Shown: positions 22,802-30,129 of the stretch, piece after piece
Layout: each line of letters starts with the position of its first letter
Position numbering within the stretch: the stretch's first letter is position 1
Virus record (IMG/VR): IMGVR_UViG_3300005264_000015
Span: 1 to 43,031 of that record
Source of the DNA: a virus
Strand: one strand, 5' to 3'
Length of the DNA stretch: 43,031 nucleotides
Program-made: the position numbers and the translations under genes
Notes under the pieces: model-generated
Databases searched by the model: none
What the model was told of the DNA's origin: nothing
The model's input: the letters and a program-made list of their open reading frames with translations, nothing else

Positions 22802-23086
22802 ATGAATTATTATCAAGTAGCGGAAAATTTAGGAATTACTTTAATCTCATTTACCGCAGGTGTAGCATTAGGTGCATTTGTTGTGTTCCAAGTCACAGAT
22901 ACTATTGTTGATAGTAACCAAAAAGTGCTAATTACAGCAATTAACAAGAACACTACCGAAGTATCTAATAATATCGGAAAAGTTAAGACTGGGAGAAAAT
23001 CAACAACCGATTTAGATTTAACCAACAATATCGACACAATAAAGAAAAAGAGACATTGGTGGCAAAGAAAAAATAAAAACAAATAA
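22802..23086 (+). CDS. small membrane protein of the lysis cassette
   Basis: A 94-aa protein with one membrane segment LGITLISFTAGVALGAFVVFQV (9-30), a polar region, and a strongly basic C-terminus KKKRHWWQRKNKNK. It lies last in the operon, before late promoter 2. It could be a second holin/antiholin or an i-spanin-like component. The basic aromatic tail probably lies at the membrane face. Confidence 0.45.
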   Translation: MNYYQVAENLGITLISFTAGVALGAFVVFQVTDTIVDSNQKVLITAINKNTTEVSNNIGKVKTGRKSTTDLDLTNNIDTIKKKRHWWQRKNKNK

Positions 23087-23088
23087 AT

Positions 23089-23119
23089 TATGTTATATAA
23101 CATATTTTTTATACATTTG
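23089..23119 (+). promoter_or_regulatory. late promoter 2: palindrome, 7 bp, TAnnTTTG
   Basis: TATGTTATATAACATA (23089-23104), 7 bp, TACATTTG (23112-23119), TATT, then ATG at 23124. It is identical in design to late promoters 1 and 3. It drives protease, decoration and capsid genes. Confidence 0.78.
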
Positions 23120-23123
23120 TATT

Positions 23124-24299
23124 ATGAACTATAAATTAGCAACTGAGTTATATCGCGGAGCGTGGTTTATGGACTATTTAACATTGAATAGTTATAATCA
23201 TATTTTAAACGATTTTAAGGCAGGAAAAGAGTTTACAGGCGAACCAACAGCTCGCGAATATTACGATTTAGTTGAGCAGGTAAAAACAGATAGAGCAATA
23301 AACGATTCTATTAATATACTTTCAATTGACGGTATTATTACAAAATATGGTGGTGCAAGCCATTATGGTATGCGTGAAATGGGTCAAATGCTTATCAAAG
23401 CAGACGCAGAGAATAACGTAAAAGGACATATTATTGTAATGGAGAGTGGCGGAGGTTCTACAAATGCTATTCCTGAAATGACAGAGGCTATGCAACAAGT
23501 AACTAAACCAATTGTTGTGTGGGTTGACGGTATAATGGCAAGCGCTGCAATGTATATAGGCTCGTATGCAGATTATATTTTTGCAAGTCGTAGCACTGAT
23601 ATGATAGGTTCAATTGGTACAATGATAGAATTTGCAGGAAAACCAAAACAAGCAGAAAACGGAAATACCAAAGATAGATTTGTACGTATATATGCTAACA
23701 AATCTACCAACAAAAATGGTATGTTCGAAGAAGCAATAAACAACTATAATTTCAAGCCAATTCAAGAAAAAATGCTCAATCCTGCAAACGAGCAATTTAT
23801 TCAAGATATTAAAGCAAATCGTCCCAACGTTAGAGAAATTGAACTAACAGGGGAGATTTTTAAAGCATCGGAGGTAGTTGGAACGCTTATTGATGAAATA
23901 GGCACATTTCAACAGGCTATTGATAAAGTTGTTTCCTTAACTGAACAAAAAGAAATTAATACTAAATTAAATACAAATATGAATCTCACAGAATTAAAAT
24001 CGAAACACCCTGAATTATTTGCAGAGGCTGTAAATATTGGAGTTTCGCAGGAAAATGATAGAGTGGGTGCTTGGATGGCATTCGTGGAAATCGACCCTAA
24101 AGCTGTAAAAGAGGGGATAAACAGCGGAGAGAATGTATCGCAAACGTTTATGGCGGAAATGGCTGTTAAACAAATGAAATCTAAAACTATCAATGATTTA
24201 GAAAAAGGTACAGTAGAAGAAGTTACAACAACAACTCCTAAGAATGACGAGGCGAAAGCATTAGAAGCATTTGAAAAGGAATTAAACGAATTGAAATAA
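23124..24299 (+). CDS. S49-family prohead protease with C-terminal scaffold-like region
   Basis: A 391-aa protein. Residues 62-260 form an SppA/ClpP-like S49 peptidase (lambda gpC type): INILSIDGIITKYGG, IIVMESGGGSTNA, and catalytic Ser140 in GIMASAAMY; GSIGTM follows. The last 105 residues (from NMNLTELKSKHPELF) are helical and charged like a scaffold. An internal ATG at MNLTEL (about 23979) could start a separate scaffold protein, as Nu3 lies inside C in lambda; no clear ribosome site supports or excludes this. The gene is first in late operon 2 and is predicted to be leaderless. Confidence 0.87.
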   Translation: MNYKLATELYRGAWFMDYLTLNSYNHILNDFKAGKEFTGEPTAREYYDLVEQVKTDRAINDSINILSIDGIITKYGGASHYGMREMGQMLIKADAENNVKGHIIVMESGGGSTNAIPEMTEAMQQVTKPIVVWVDGIMASAAMYIGSYADYIFASRSTDMIGSIGTMIEFAGKPKQAENGNTKDRFVRIYANKSTNKNGMFEEAINNYNFKPIQEKMLNPANEQFIQDIKANRPNVREIELTGEIFKASEVVGTLIDEIGTFQQAIDKVVSLTEQKEINTKLNTNMNLTELKSKHPELFAEAVNIGVSQENDRVGAWMAFVEIDPKAVKEGINSGENVSQTFMAEMAVKQMKSKTINDLEKGTVEEVTTTTPKNDEAKALEAFEKELNELK

Positions 24300-24300
24300 T

Positions 24301-24756
24301 ATGGGACAAGCTACACAAGTAGATACTCGTAATCAATTATACATTGATTCAGATATCGGAAAAATATTTGTTTGGAATAACAGATATTCAAAAGGTACAT
24401 TTACAAATGGTACAGGAGCAGAATTAACCTTAACAAGAGGAACATTACTAGGGCGTGTTGCGTCAAGTAATAAAATTGCGGTGATGAAATCAGCGTCAAC
24501 AGATGGTAGTCAATTACCTATTGGTATTTTAGCTGAAACAGTAACAATTGCAAATGGAGCAAGTCTTTCATTGAATTTTTGTGTTGCTGGCGATGTAGTA
24601 TCAAGCAAATTAATTTTTGATGGTACGGATACAGTATTAAAAGTAATGACACTATCAACAGATGATAATATTACTAAAACCTATGGAGATATAATTGCTG
24701 ATTTAAACATCAGACTCGTAGGTGGTGACGAATTAACCGCAGTAGATAACTCATAA
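24301..24756 (+). CDS. head decoration protein, lambda gpD-like
   Basis: A 151-aa protein just upstream of the capsid gene, as in lambda. It has a beta-rich fold with TLTRGTLLGRVASSNKIAVM and LPIGILAETVTIANGASLSLNFCVAGDVV, fitting the HDPD/gpD family, whose trimers clamp the expanded capsid. It starts 1 nt after the protease stop. Confidence 0.78.
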   Translation: MGQATQVDTRNQLYIDSDIGKIFVWNNRYSKGTFTNGTGAELTLTRGTLLGRVASSNKIAVMKSASTDGSQLPIGILAETVTIANGASLSLNFCVAGDVVSSKLIFDGTDTVLKVMTLSTDDNITKTYGDIIADLNIRLVGGDELTAVDNS

Positions 24757-24766
24757 ATAAATAGAT

Positions 24767-25840
24767 ATGGCTACAATTCCAATTTCGCAAGCAAAGGGTA
24801 TATTTACTCAGAAGTTAATTGCGACATACAAAGAGCAGAACACACCAACAAGTTTCTTGCGTTCGTTCTTTACAGTAAAAGAATCAGATACTTTATATAT
24901 TAGTATCGAAGTGCAGAGAGGCACGGAAAAAATTGCTGCTGACGTAATGCGCGGCACAGAAGGAAATCGTAATACTTTCTCAAAATCAAGCGAGAAAATT
25001 ATTCAACCTCCTTATTACAGAGAGTATTTTGATGCAACAGAATTAGATTTCTACGATACATTATTTGGCGAAGGTCAAGGCGTTGTATCTGCTGTTAAAT
25101 TCAAATCTTGGATGGACAAAATTATCGAGAAGATATTAATGCTACAATTCAAAATTGAAAGACGATATGAATTGCAAGCTGCTCAGGTAATGGAAGATGG
25201 TATCGTAACACTTACAAACGGTGATAATATTGATTTTAAGCGTAAAGCGTTATCAAAAGTAACTGTTTCTACAAAGTGGGATTCAGGTGCATCTGTACCA
25301 TTAACAGATATTGCTACAGGTTTAAAGTTTTTACGTACAGTTGGTAAAGCTGGAGGAGGAACATTTAATATGATTTGCGGTGAAAATGCAATAGCTGAAT
25401 TATTAAGTCATGCAGATATCAAAGAAAATGCAAATCTTAGAAATTATGATTTAGCATTTATTCGTGAACCACAACGTAATGCAGTTGGCGGAACATTACA
25501 TGGTCAAATATCAGTAGGTGCATACAAGGTTAATCTTTGGAGTTATCCTGAATTTTACGACAATGCAAGTGGTGTTTCTACATCATATTTAGATACAAAG
25601 AAAGTAACTTTACTTCCTTTAGCTCCTAAATTTGTAATGAGTTACGCAGGTGTTCCAAGATTAGTGGATACTCCTAAATCAACTGGTTTAAGTAAAGCGA
25701 TTGCACCTACAAAAGGAGCTTTTGTTGTTGGACGCTATATTGACGAAAGAAATACAACAGATGTATTTGATATTAAATCAGCAGGTGTTGCAATTCCTTT
25801 GGCAGTTGACCAAATTTACACAATGCAAGTTTTAGCCTAG
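24767..25840 (+). CDS. major capsid protein, lambda gpE family
   Basis: A 357-aa protein with the features of the Phage_cap_E family: TSFLRSFFTVKESDTLYISIEVQRG near the N-terminus, PPYYREYFDATELDFYD (about 80-97), the long helix around ERRYELQAAQVMEDG, and a C-terminal VTLLPLAPKFVMSYAGVP. Gene order (portal, protease, decoration, capsid) agrees. An intrinsic terminator follows, so the capsid mRNA can be made in excess over downstream genes. Confidence 0.92.
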   Translation: MATIPISQAKGIFTQKLIATYKEQNTPTSFLRSFFTVKESDTLYISIEVQRGTEKIAADVMRGTEGNRNTFSKSSEKIIQPPYYREYFDATELDFYDTLFGEGQGVVSAVKFKSWMDKIIEKILMLQFKIERRYELQAAQVMEDGIVTLTNGDNIDFKRKALSKVTVSTKWDSGASVPLTDIATGLKFLRTVGKAGGGTFNMICGENAIAELLSHADIKENANLRNYDLAFIREPQRNAVGGTLHGQISVGAYKVNLWSYPEFYDNASGVSTSYLDTKKVTLLPLAPKFVMSYAGVPRLVDTPKSTGLSKAIAPTKGAFVVGRYIDERNTTDVFDIKSAGVAIPLAVDQIYTMQVLA

Positions 25841-25856
25841 TTTTTGTTTTCATTAT

Positions 25857-25881
25857 AAAGGGTTGCAATATACCCTTTTTT
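25857..25881 (+). terminator. intrinsic terminator after the capsid gene
   Basis: A 7-bp perfect stem AAAGGGT (25857-25863) and ACCCTTT (25872-25878), loop of 8 nt, followed by T residues. Downstream genes lack a promoter with the palindrome, so it is probably leaky and sets the ratio of capsid to connector proteins. Confidence 0.7.
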
Positions 25882-25894
25882 AAAATTTTATAAG

Positions 25895-26272
25895 ATGGCA
25901 AATAAAAAATATAAAGTAATTAGTTTATCAGTTTCAGGAATGAATAATAACATTCATCGTTACGGCGATGTAGTTACTGAAAAAATGTTTCCGGGTAAAA
26001 ATGCTATGCAGCTTGAAAAAGAAGGTTTTTTGAAAGAATTCACTAAAAAAGAATACAAAAAAGAAGCTGATAAGGAAAAAGTTGCTGAAAAATTAGCAGA
26101 AGAACAAGCACAAAGAGAAGCTGAAAAATTAGCTGAAATTGAAGCGGAAGAAGCTGAAAAATTAGAGATTGAAAAATATGCAAAAAAAGAATTTAAAGTT
26201 GATATTGACCGTAGAAAATCATTAGAAGATTTAAAAGCGGAAGTTGAAGCATTAAAGAAGGCAAAAAAATAA
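25895..26272 (+). CDS. small capsid-adjacent protein with helical charged region
   Basis: A 125-aa protein. The N-terminus MANKKYKVISLSVSGMNNNIHRYGDVVTEKMF is beta-rich. The middle (45-95) is a long Lys/Glu/Ala helix, certainly coiled coil or single alpha helix. The C-terminus DIDRRKSLEDLKAEVEALKK resembles the small terminal helical domain seen in several phage head-tail proteins. It sits between capsid and connector genes, so a head completion role is likely. Confidence 0.55.
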   Translation: MANKKYKVISLSVSGMNNNIHRYGDVVTEKMFPGKNAMQLEKEGFLKEFTKKEYKKEADKEKVAEKLAEEQAQREAEKLAEIEAEEAEKLEIEKYAKKEFKVDIDRRKSLEDLKAEVEALKKAKK

Positions 26273-26644
26273 ATGGATATATTAACACAGGCGCGAAGTG
26301 ATTGGGATAGATTTACATCTAACGGAGGATTTCAAGTTGAAATCGCAATAACAACTCCATCGGGTGATGTTTATACTGTTTTTGGGCTTGCGGTTAAGCA
26401 TCATTTATCTATTGACCCTGACGGATTACCTGTTTCGAGTAAAGTTGCTCATATCACAATAACTGAACAAGTGTTACTCACAGCAGGTTATAATGTAAGG
26501 GATTCTAAACAAGAAGTTAATTTAATCAATAATAAAGTATCATATAAAGATAATTCAGGAGTATTAAAGCATTATATTGTATCAGAACAATATGCAGACG
26601 AAACAGTTGGTGCAATAACACTTAATTTAAACGATTATGAGTAA
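26273..26644 (+). CDS. putative head-tail connector/stopper
   Basis: A 123-aa protein directly after the preceding gene with no gap. It is beta-rich (FQVEIAITTPSGDVYTVFGLAVKHHLSID; AHITITEQVLL). In place and size it matches the connector/stopper protein between capsid and tail sheath genes in Mu-like phages. Its end overlaps the next gene by 8 nt. No diagnostic motif, so this rests on gene order. Confidence 0.5.
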   Translation: MDILTQARSDWDRFTSNGGFQVEIAITTPSGDVYTVFGLAVKHHLSIDPDGLPVSSKVAHITITEQVLLTAGYNVRDSKQEVNLINNKVSYKDNSGVLKHYIVSEQYADETVGAITLNLNDYE

Positions 26645-27242
26645 ATTAAATAATCCTATACCAGTACAAGCATACGAATTAATTCGTGACCAAATCGGTA
26701 TTATTATAACTGATGAACTTGCAAATCAATACGTGCTTACAAGTGATGAGGATTTGAATATTACTAATATATTTTCGGAGCGTTTTATTACTTTTGACAA
26801 ATCAGAATTAACAGCTATCAATATTTCATTACAGGATGGAAATTATGACGCACAAGATTCAATTGAAACAGATGCACATTATACATTTAATATAGATGTA
26901 GAAGTTGCCGCAAAATCAAGTGAATTATTGCGTGGCGATATTCATTCAAGGCAGAAATTACATAAAATAATTGGTAAGATTAGAGCTATTTTAATGGCGC
27001 CAGCTTATCAAACTTTAGGTTTTGAAATGCCTTTTATTAGTAATAGAAAAATAAATAGCATACAGAACGATACTACAATGCAACAACGAGACGCAATTAA
27101 TTCAAGTTTTGGTAGACTAATATTAGAAGTTAAAACAATCGAAACAGCAGAATTAATTCAACCAGTTATTGCAGCAGGTTATGATACGGAGGTTAAAATA
27201 AGTTTAACAGATAAAGGTTTTAAATACGTTTTTAATAATTGA
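26637..27242 (+). CDS. putative tail terminator / neck protein
   Basis: A 201-aa protein immediately upstream of the tail sheath. It has the mixed alpha/beta look of tail terminators (VQAYELIRDQIGIIITDELANQ; DAHYTFNIDVEVAAKSSELLRG; LHKIIGKIRAILM). Such proteins cap the tail at the neck. Family assignment is by position and fold impression. Confidence 0.5.
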   Translation: MSKLNNPIPVQAYELIRDQIGIIITDELANQYVLTSDEDLNITNIFSERFITFDKSELTAINISLQDGNYDAQDSIETDAHYTFNIDVEVAAKSSELLRGDIHSRQKLHKIIGKIRAILMAPAYQTLGFEMPFISNRKINSIQNDTTMQQRDAINSSFGRLILEVKTIETAELIQPVIAAGYDTEVKISLTDKGFKYVFNN

Positions 27243-27246
27243 TATT

Positions 27247-28776
27247 ATGGCAATTAGTGTAGCGGTTGGAACAGAAAGAGTTAGTAAAATAGTTGGCTAT
27301 ACAATTACAAAAGGTAATTTTAGCAATACAACTCCAAATTTACCTATGAGAATAGCTATATTAGGAGAAGCAAACACAGCTAATCAATCAACTTTAAGTA
27401 CAACCAAAAAAGAAGTAACATCAGCACAAGAAGCTGGTGAATTGTATGGTTTTGGTTCGCCAATTCATGCAATTATGCGAATATTACGACCTATTTCGGG
27501 TACGGGTATTGGAGGAATACCTACAATAGTATATCCTCAAAAGGAGGTAGCCGGAGCAGCTGCTCAAGTTACAGATGTAACACCAACAGGAACAGCAACC
27601 GGTAATGTAACTCATTATTTAAGAATTGCTGGTAGAGACAATATTGATGGCGAATTTTATTCGTATAATGTTGAAACAAGCGACAATGCTGCCGCAATTA
27701 TCGCTAAACAAGTTGCTGCCGTAAATGCAGTTCAAGGTTCACCTGTTATTGCAACAGACGGAACAACAAAATTAACACTCACATCTAAATGGAGAGGCGT
27801 AACCGCTGCTGATTTAGTTGTTGAAGTTGATACAAACGATGATGCAGCAGGTATTTCGTATGCAGTTGCAAGTTCAGCTTCTGGTTCAGGAGCAGTAGCA
27901 ATTTCAGACGCTCTAAACCAATTTGGTACAGACTGGAACACTATTGTAATTAATCCTTATGGAGTTGCTCAATTTACAACACTTGAATCATTTAATGGCG
28001 TTCCTGGTACATCGCCAACAGGTAGATATTCGGCAACAACATTCAAGCCGTTTATTGCACTTTGGGGTTCAACTGAAGATAGTAAGACAACGCTTGCAAT
28101 CATAACTGATGCAACAGCAAGAAAAGACCAATTAACGAATGCACTTTGTCCAGCTCCAAATTCAGATGGATTTCCATATGAAGCAGCTGCAAATGGAGCA
28201 TTATTATTTGGACGTGTTTCGCAAGATACACCTCATTTAGATGTTAGTTCGTTAAATTATGCAGATATGCCTACTCCAGAAGATGGAGTAATAGGTGATA
28301 TGAGTGATTATGAAAATCGTGATTACTTAGTGCAAAAAGGGTGTTCAACAGTCGAGTTGATTAATGGAAAATATACTTTTACGGATTTTGTAACTACATA
28401 CCATCCAGACGGAGAAATACCACCGCAATTTAGATATTGTCGTAGTTTAATTCAGGATTGGAATGTTAGATTTGCTTATTATTTGTTAGAAGCCATAAAT
28501 GTCGTTGGACATTCAATTGCAGCAAGTAATCAACCAGTAAATGTTGCAAATGTTGTAAAACCAAAACAATGGATTCAAATTCTTAACGGAATGGCAGATG
28601 ATTTAGGAGAACGAAATATTATTTCAGAGCCGGATTTTATGCAAGATTCAATTGAAGTTGGAACAAGTGATACAAACCCTGACAGGTTAGAAACTTTCTT
28701 TAGATATAAACGAAGCCCATACGCAAGAATAGCATCTACAACAGCAGAAGCAGGATTTGCATTTGGTTTAAAATAA
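27247..28776 (+). CDS. contractile tail sheath protein, Mu gpL-like
   Basis: A 509-aa protein with features of phage tail sheath: PMRIAILGEAN near residue 30, YGFGSPIHAIMRIL, a central domain, GRYSATTFKPFIALWG, RYCRSLIQDWNVRFAYYLLEA, and the C-terminal RLETFFRYKRSPYARIASTTAEAGFAF, very close in pattern to Mu gpL homologues. This defines the virus as a myovirus. The sheath contracts to drive the tube through the cell envelope. Confidence 0.88.
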   Translation: MAISVAVGTERVSKIVGYTITKGNFSNTTPNLPMRIAILGEANTANQSTLSTTKKEVTSAQEAGELYGFGSPIHAIMRILRPISGTGIGGIPTIVYPQKEVAGAAAQVTDVTPTGTATGNVTHYLRIAGRDNIDGEFYSYNVETSDNAAAIIAKQVAAVNAVQGSPVIATDGTTKLTLTSKWRGVTAADLVVEVDTNDDAAGISYAVASSASGSGAVAISDALNQFGTDWNTIVINPYGVAQFTTLESFNGVPGTSPTGRYSATTFKPFIALWGSTEDSKTTLAIITDATARKDQLTNALCPAPNSDGFPYEAAANGALLFGRVSQDTPHLDVSSLNYADMPTPEDGVIGDMSDYENRDYLVQKGCSTVELINGKYTFTDFVTTYHPDGEIPPQFRYCRSLIQDWNVRFAYYLLEAINVVGHSIAASNQPVNVANVVKPKQWIQILNGMADDLGERNIISEPDFMQDSIEVGTSDTNPDRLETFFRYKRSPYARIASTTAEAGFAFGLK

Positions 28777-28783
28777 TTAGATT

Positions 28784-29191
28784 ATGGCAGTTGGAGGCGA
28801 TATTATAGAAATAACATACAACCACCCTACATTAGGTTCAGGTACGTTGTATCCAAAGAGTGGTGAAGCTTTTACGCTTGACCAAGGAGGCATACGTTCA
28901 GCAGACGATGCAAATGGTATTGACGGTTCAGGTACACCTATTAGAACAATGAATTACGTTCGTTGGACTGTTGAGGGTATTATAAGTTGGAGTTCAAATA
29001 CCACAAATGAAGTTGACGTACTTTCAAAATTGGCAGCTGACCCTGTTGAGAGTGATTGGACGTTAGCGAGTATTAACGGAGTTGTTTGGGGAGGTAAAGG
29101 CTTTCCTGTAGGTGACATAAACGGAGATACAAATGCAGCAACTACATCTATTAAGATTAGTGGAGGTAAACTATTTAAAAAAATAGGTTAA
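28784..29191 (+). CDS. tail tube protein, Mu gpM-like
   Basis: A 135-aa protein next to the sheath gene, the constant partner. It is beta-rich with Gly and Asp loops (GGDIIEITYNHPTLGSGTLYPKSGEAFT; MNYVRWTVEGIISWSSN; ATTSIKISGGKLFKKIG). It forms the inner tube through which DNA passes. A terminator-like hairpin follows. Confidence 0.8.
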   Translation: MAVGGDIIEITYNHPTLGSGTLYPKSGEAFTLDQGGIRSADDANGIDGSGTPIRTMNYVRWTVEGIISWSSNTTNEVDVLSKLAADPVESDWTLASINGVVWGGKGFPVGDINGDTNAATTSIKISGGKLFKKIG

Positions 29192-29202
29192 TATATAATT
29201 AT

Positions 29203-29230
29203 GGGCGTTGAAATATACGCTCTTTTATTT
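29203..29230 (+). terminator. terminator-like hairpin after the tail tube gene
   Basis: GGGCGT (29203-29208) pairs with ACGCTC (29217-29222), including one G-T pair, followed by TTTTATTT. It is weaker than the one after the capsid gene, but likewise stands after a gene whose product is needed in many copies. Confidence 0.45.
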
Positions 29231-29252
29231 ACATTTTAAAGCACGAAATAAA

Positions 29253-29672
29253 ATGGCACAAATTAATTTACAAACAGCTCTGATTGAGCTTGACAAATGG
29301 TACGATTTCAAACGTATCAAACCATCAAAAAGGGAGACTGAAAAAGTAAATGGTGAACTAAAACTAAAACAAGAATCACCAATTCCAATAATTGTTGAAG
29401 CTATTATGTATGGCGATTTAGTTTTACAAAAAGATTTTAGTTTTAAACACAAACTGAACTTCCCTTTAGGTAAGATTGAAGAGTTTACATATAAAGCAAG
29501 ATTAACCAGTGGTGATGTTGCTAAGAAATTAAATGGTATTGATTCAACAAATCCATCAACTCTTTTGAATGCTTACGCTGCATTATTAGCTGATGAAAAT
29601 ACTCATGTAATCGCAGGACTCGACACAGAAGATAATCGAATCGCTCAAAGTGTTGCGATGTATTTTTTGTAA
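29253..29672 (+). CDS. tail assembly chaperone, upstream frame
   Basis: A 139-aa protein from MAQINLQTALIELDKW at 29253; an in-frame ATG at 29208 lies within the terminator hairpin and is rejected. Middle: PIPIIVEAIMYGDLVL, DFSFKHKLNFPLGKIEEFTYKARLT. Position between tail tube and tape measure is that of lambda G or Mu gp41. The last sense codons, TAT TTT TTG before TAA, contain the slippery heptamer T-TTT-TTG, and the -1 frame continues into the 53-codon frame that follows. So two products are expected: a short one and a fusion. Confidence 0.65.
   Translation: MAQINLQTALIELDKWYDFKRIKPSKRETEKVNGELKLKQESPIPIIVEAIMYGDLVLQKDFSFKHKLNFPLGKIEEFTYKARLTSGDVAKKLNGIDSTNPSTLLNAYAALLADENTHVIAGLDTEDNRIAQSVAMYFL
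29663..29669 (+). other. putative -1 ribosomal frameshift site (T TTT TTG)
   Basis: The heptamer fits X-XXY-YYZ in the reading phase of the upstream gene and lies directly before its stop codon. Slipping back by one base gives TTT TTT GTA AGT TTA CCG ATG..., which runs without stop into the next frame up to 29842. It is the standard position for the programmed frameshift in tail chaperones. No stimulatory stem-loop was established by eye. Confidence 0.6.
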
Positions 29673-29680
29673 GTTTACCG

Positions 29681-29842
29681 ATGTTAGATGTTATGATTAA
29701 ATCTGTAGTAAGATTATATCATTTTACACCAACAGATATTTCAAAAATGTATGTTGATACAGTTGATTATAACGGCTTAGAATATTGGTACAACGATGCA
29801 AAAGATTACAACGAAGAAATAAAGAAGGGCAGTAAAAAATAA
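29681..29842 (+). CDS. tail assembly chaperone, -1 frame extension
   Basis: A 53-codon frame (from ATG 29681) that should normally be made as the C-terminal part of a frameshift fusion. Its sequence VVRLYHFTPTDISKMYVDT, then EYWYNDAKDYNEEIKK, is like the T-domain of such chaperones: hydrophobic, aromatic, ending with a helix carrying a WYNDAKDY-type motif. It ends at the perfect terminator 29829-29857, which overlaps its last codons. Independent translation from the ATG is possible but less likely. Confidence 0.6.
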   Translation: MLDVMIKSVVRLYHFTPTDISKMYVDTVDYNGLEYWYNDAKDYNEEIKKGSKK

Positions 29843-29857
29843 TTTACTGCTTTTTTT
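29829..29857 (+). terminator. strong intrinsic terminator
   Basis: GCAGTAAA (29829-29836) and TTTACTGC (29843-29850) form a perfect 8-bp stem with a 6-nt loop and a run of seven T. It ends the capsid-sheath-tube transcript. It separates this from the short leftward gene 29861-30061 and may also stop that gene's transcript from the other side. Confidence 0.85.
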
Positions 29858-29860
29858 ATG

Positions 29861-30061
29861 TTAAACCGTAATAGTTAAACCGCCAAAACCATAAGCACAA
29901 ATATGAGTAATTAAAACACCATCAGGAGTTAAAAATAGACATTCTTCATCATTATTAAAATCAAATATAAGAATTGTTAGTTCATTATTTGTGAATTGTG
30001 TTCTAAATTTATACACGTCATTTTCGTATATAACCTCATTATTTTTAATTTTTAGTTTCAT
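29861..30061 (-). CDS. leftward small gene inside the late region (66 aa)
   Basis: A 66-aa protein, MKLKIKNNEVIYENDVYKF..., probably a small beta-rich domain (LTILIFDFNNDEECLFLTPDG; ICAYGFGGLTITV). It is the only gene on the minus strand within the late block. Its promoter has TAATTTTG followed by GAAT and ATG and lies 21 bp from the same palindrome that serves the tape measure gene in the other direction. No family recognised. Opposite orientation plus its own early-type promoter suggests a moron-like or regulatory gene. Confidence 0.65.
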   Translation of the reverse strand: MKLKIKNNEVIYENDVYKFRTQFTNNELTILIFDFNNDEECLFLTPDGVLITHICAYGFGGLTITV

Positions 30062-30065
30062 ATTC

Positions 30066-30110
30066 CAAAATTACAAAAAAAACAATACAATATTTATGTT
30101 ATATAACATA
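30066..30110 (-). promoter_or_regulatory. leftward promoter sharing the palindrome with late promoter 3
   Basis: On the minus strand TAATTTTG (30066-30073) lies 21 bp downstream of TATGTTATATAACATA (30095-30110). Then come 4 nt and the ATG at 30061. Box and spacing equal those at 6525-6569. So one operator serves two divergent promoters at different distances. Confidence 0.65.
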
Positions 30111-30125
30111 TTTTTAGTACTTTTG
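30095..30125 (+). promoter_or_regulatory. late promoter 3: palindrome, 7 bp, TAnnTTTG
   Basis: The palindrome is at 30095-30110, then 7 bp, TACTTTTG (30118-30125), TATT and ATG at 30130. It drives the tape measure and baseplate genes. Confidence 0.78.
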
Positions 30126-30129
30126 TATT

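Noticed and set aside
23979-24299. Separate internal scaffold gene starting at MNLTEL in the protease
   Set aside because: Possible by analogy with lambda Nu3, but no ribosome binding site or -7 box was visible, so it is only mentioned in the protease entry.
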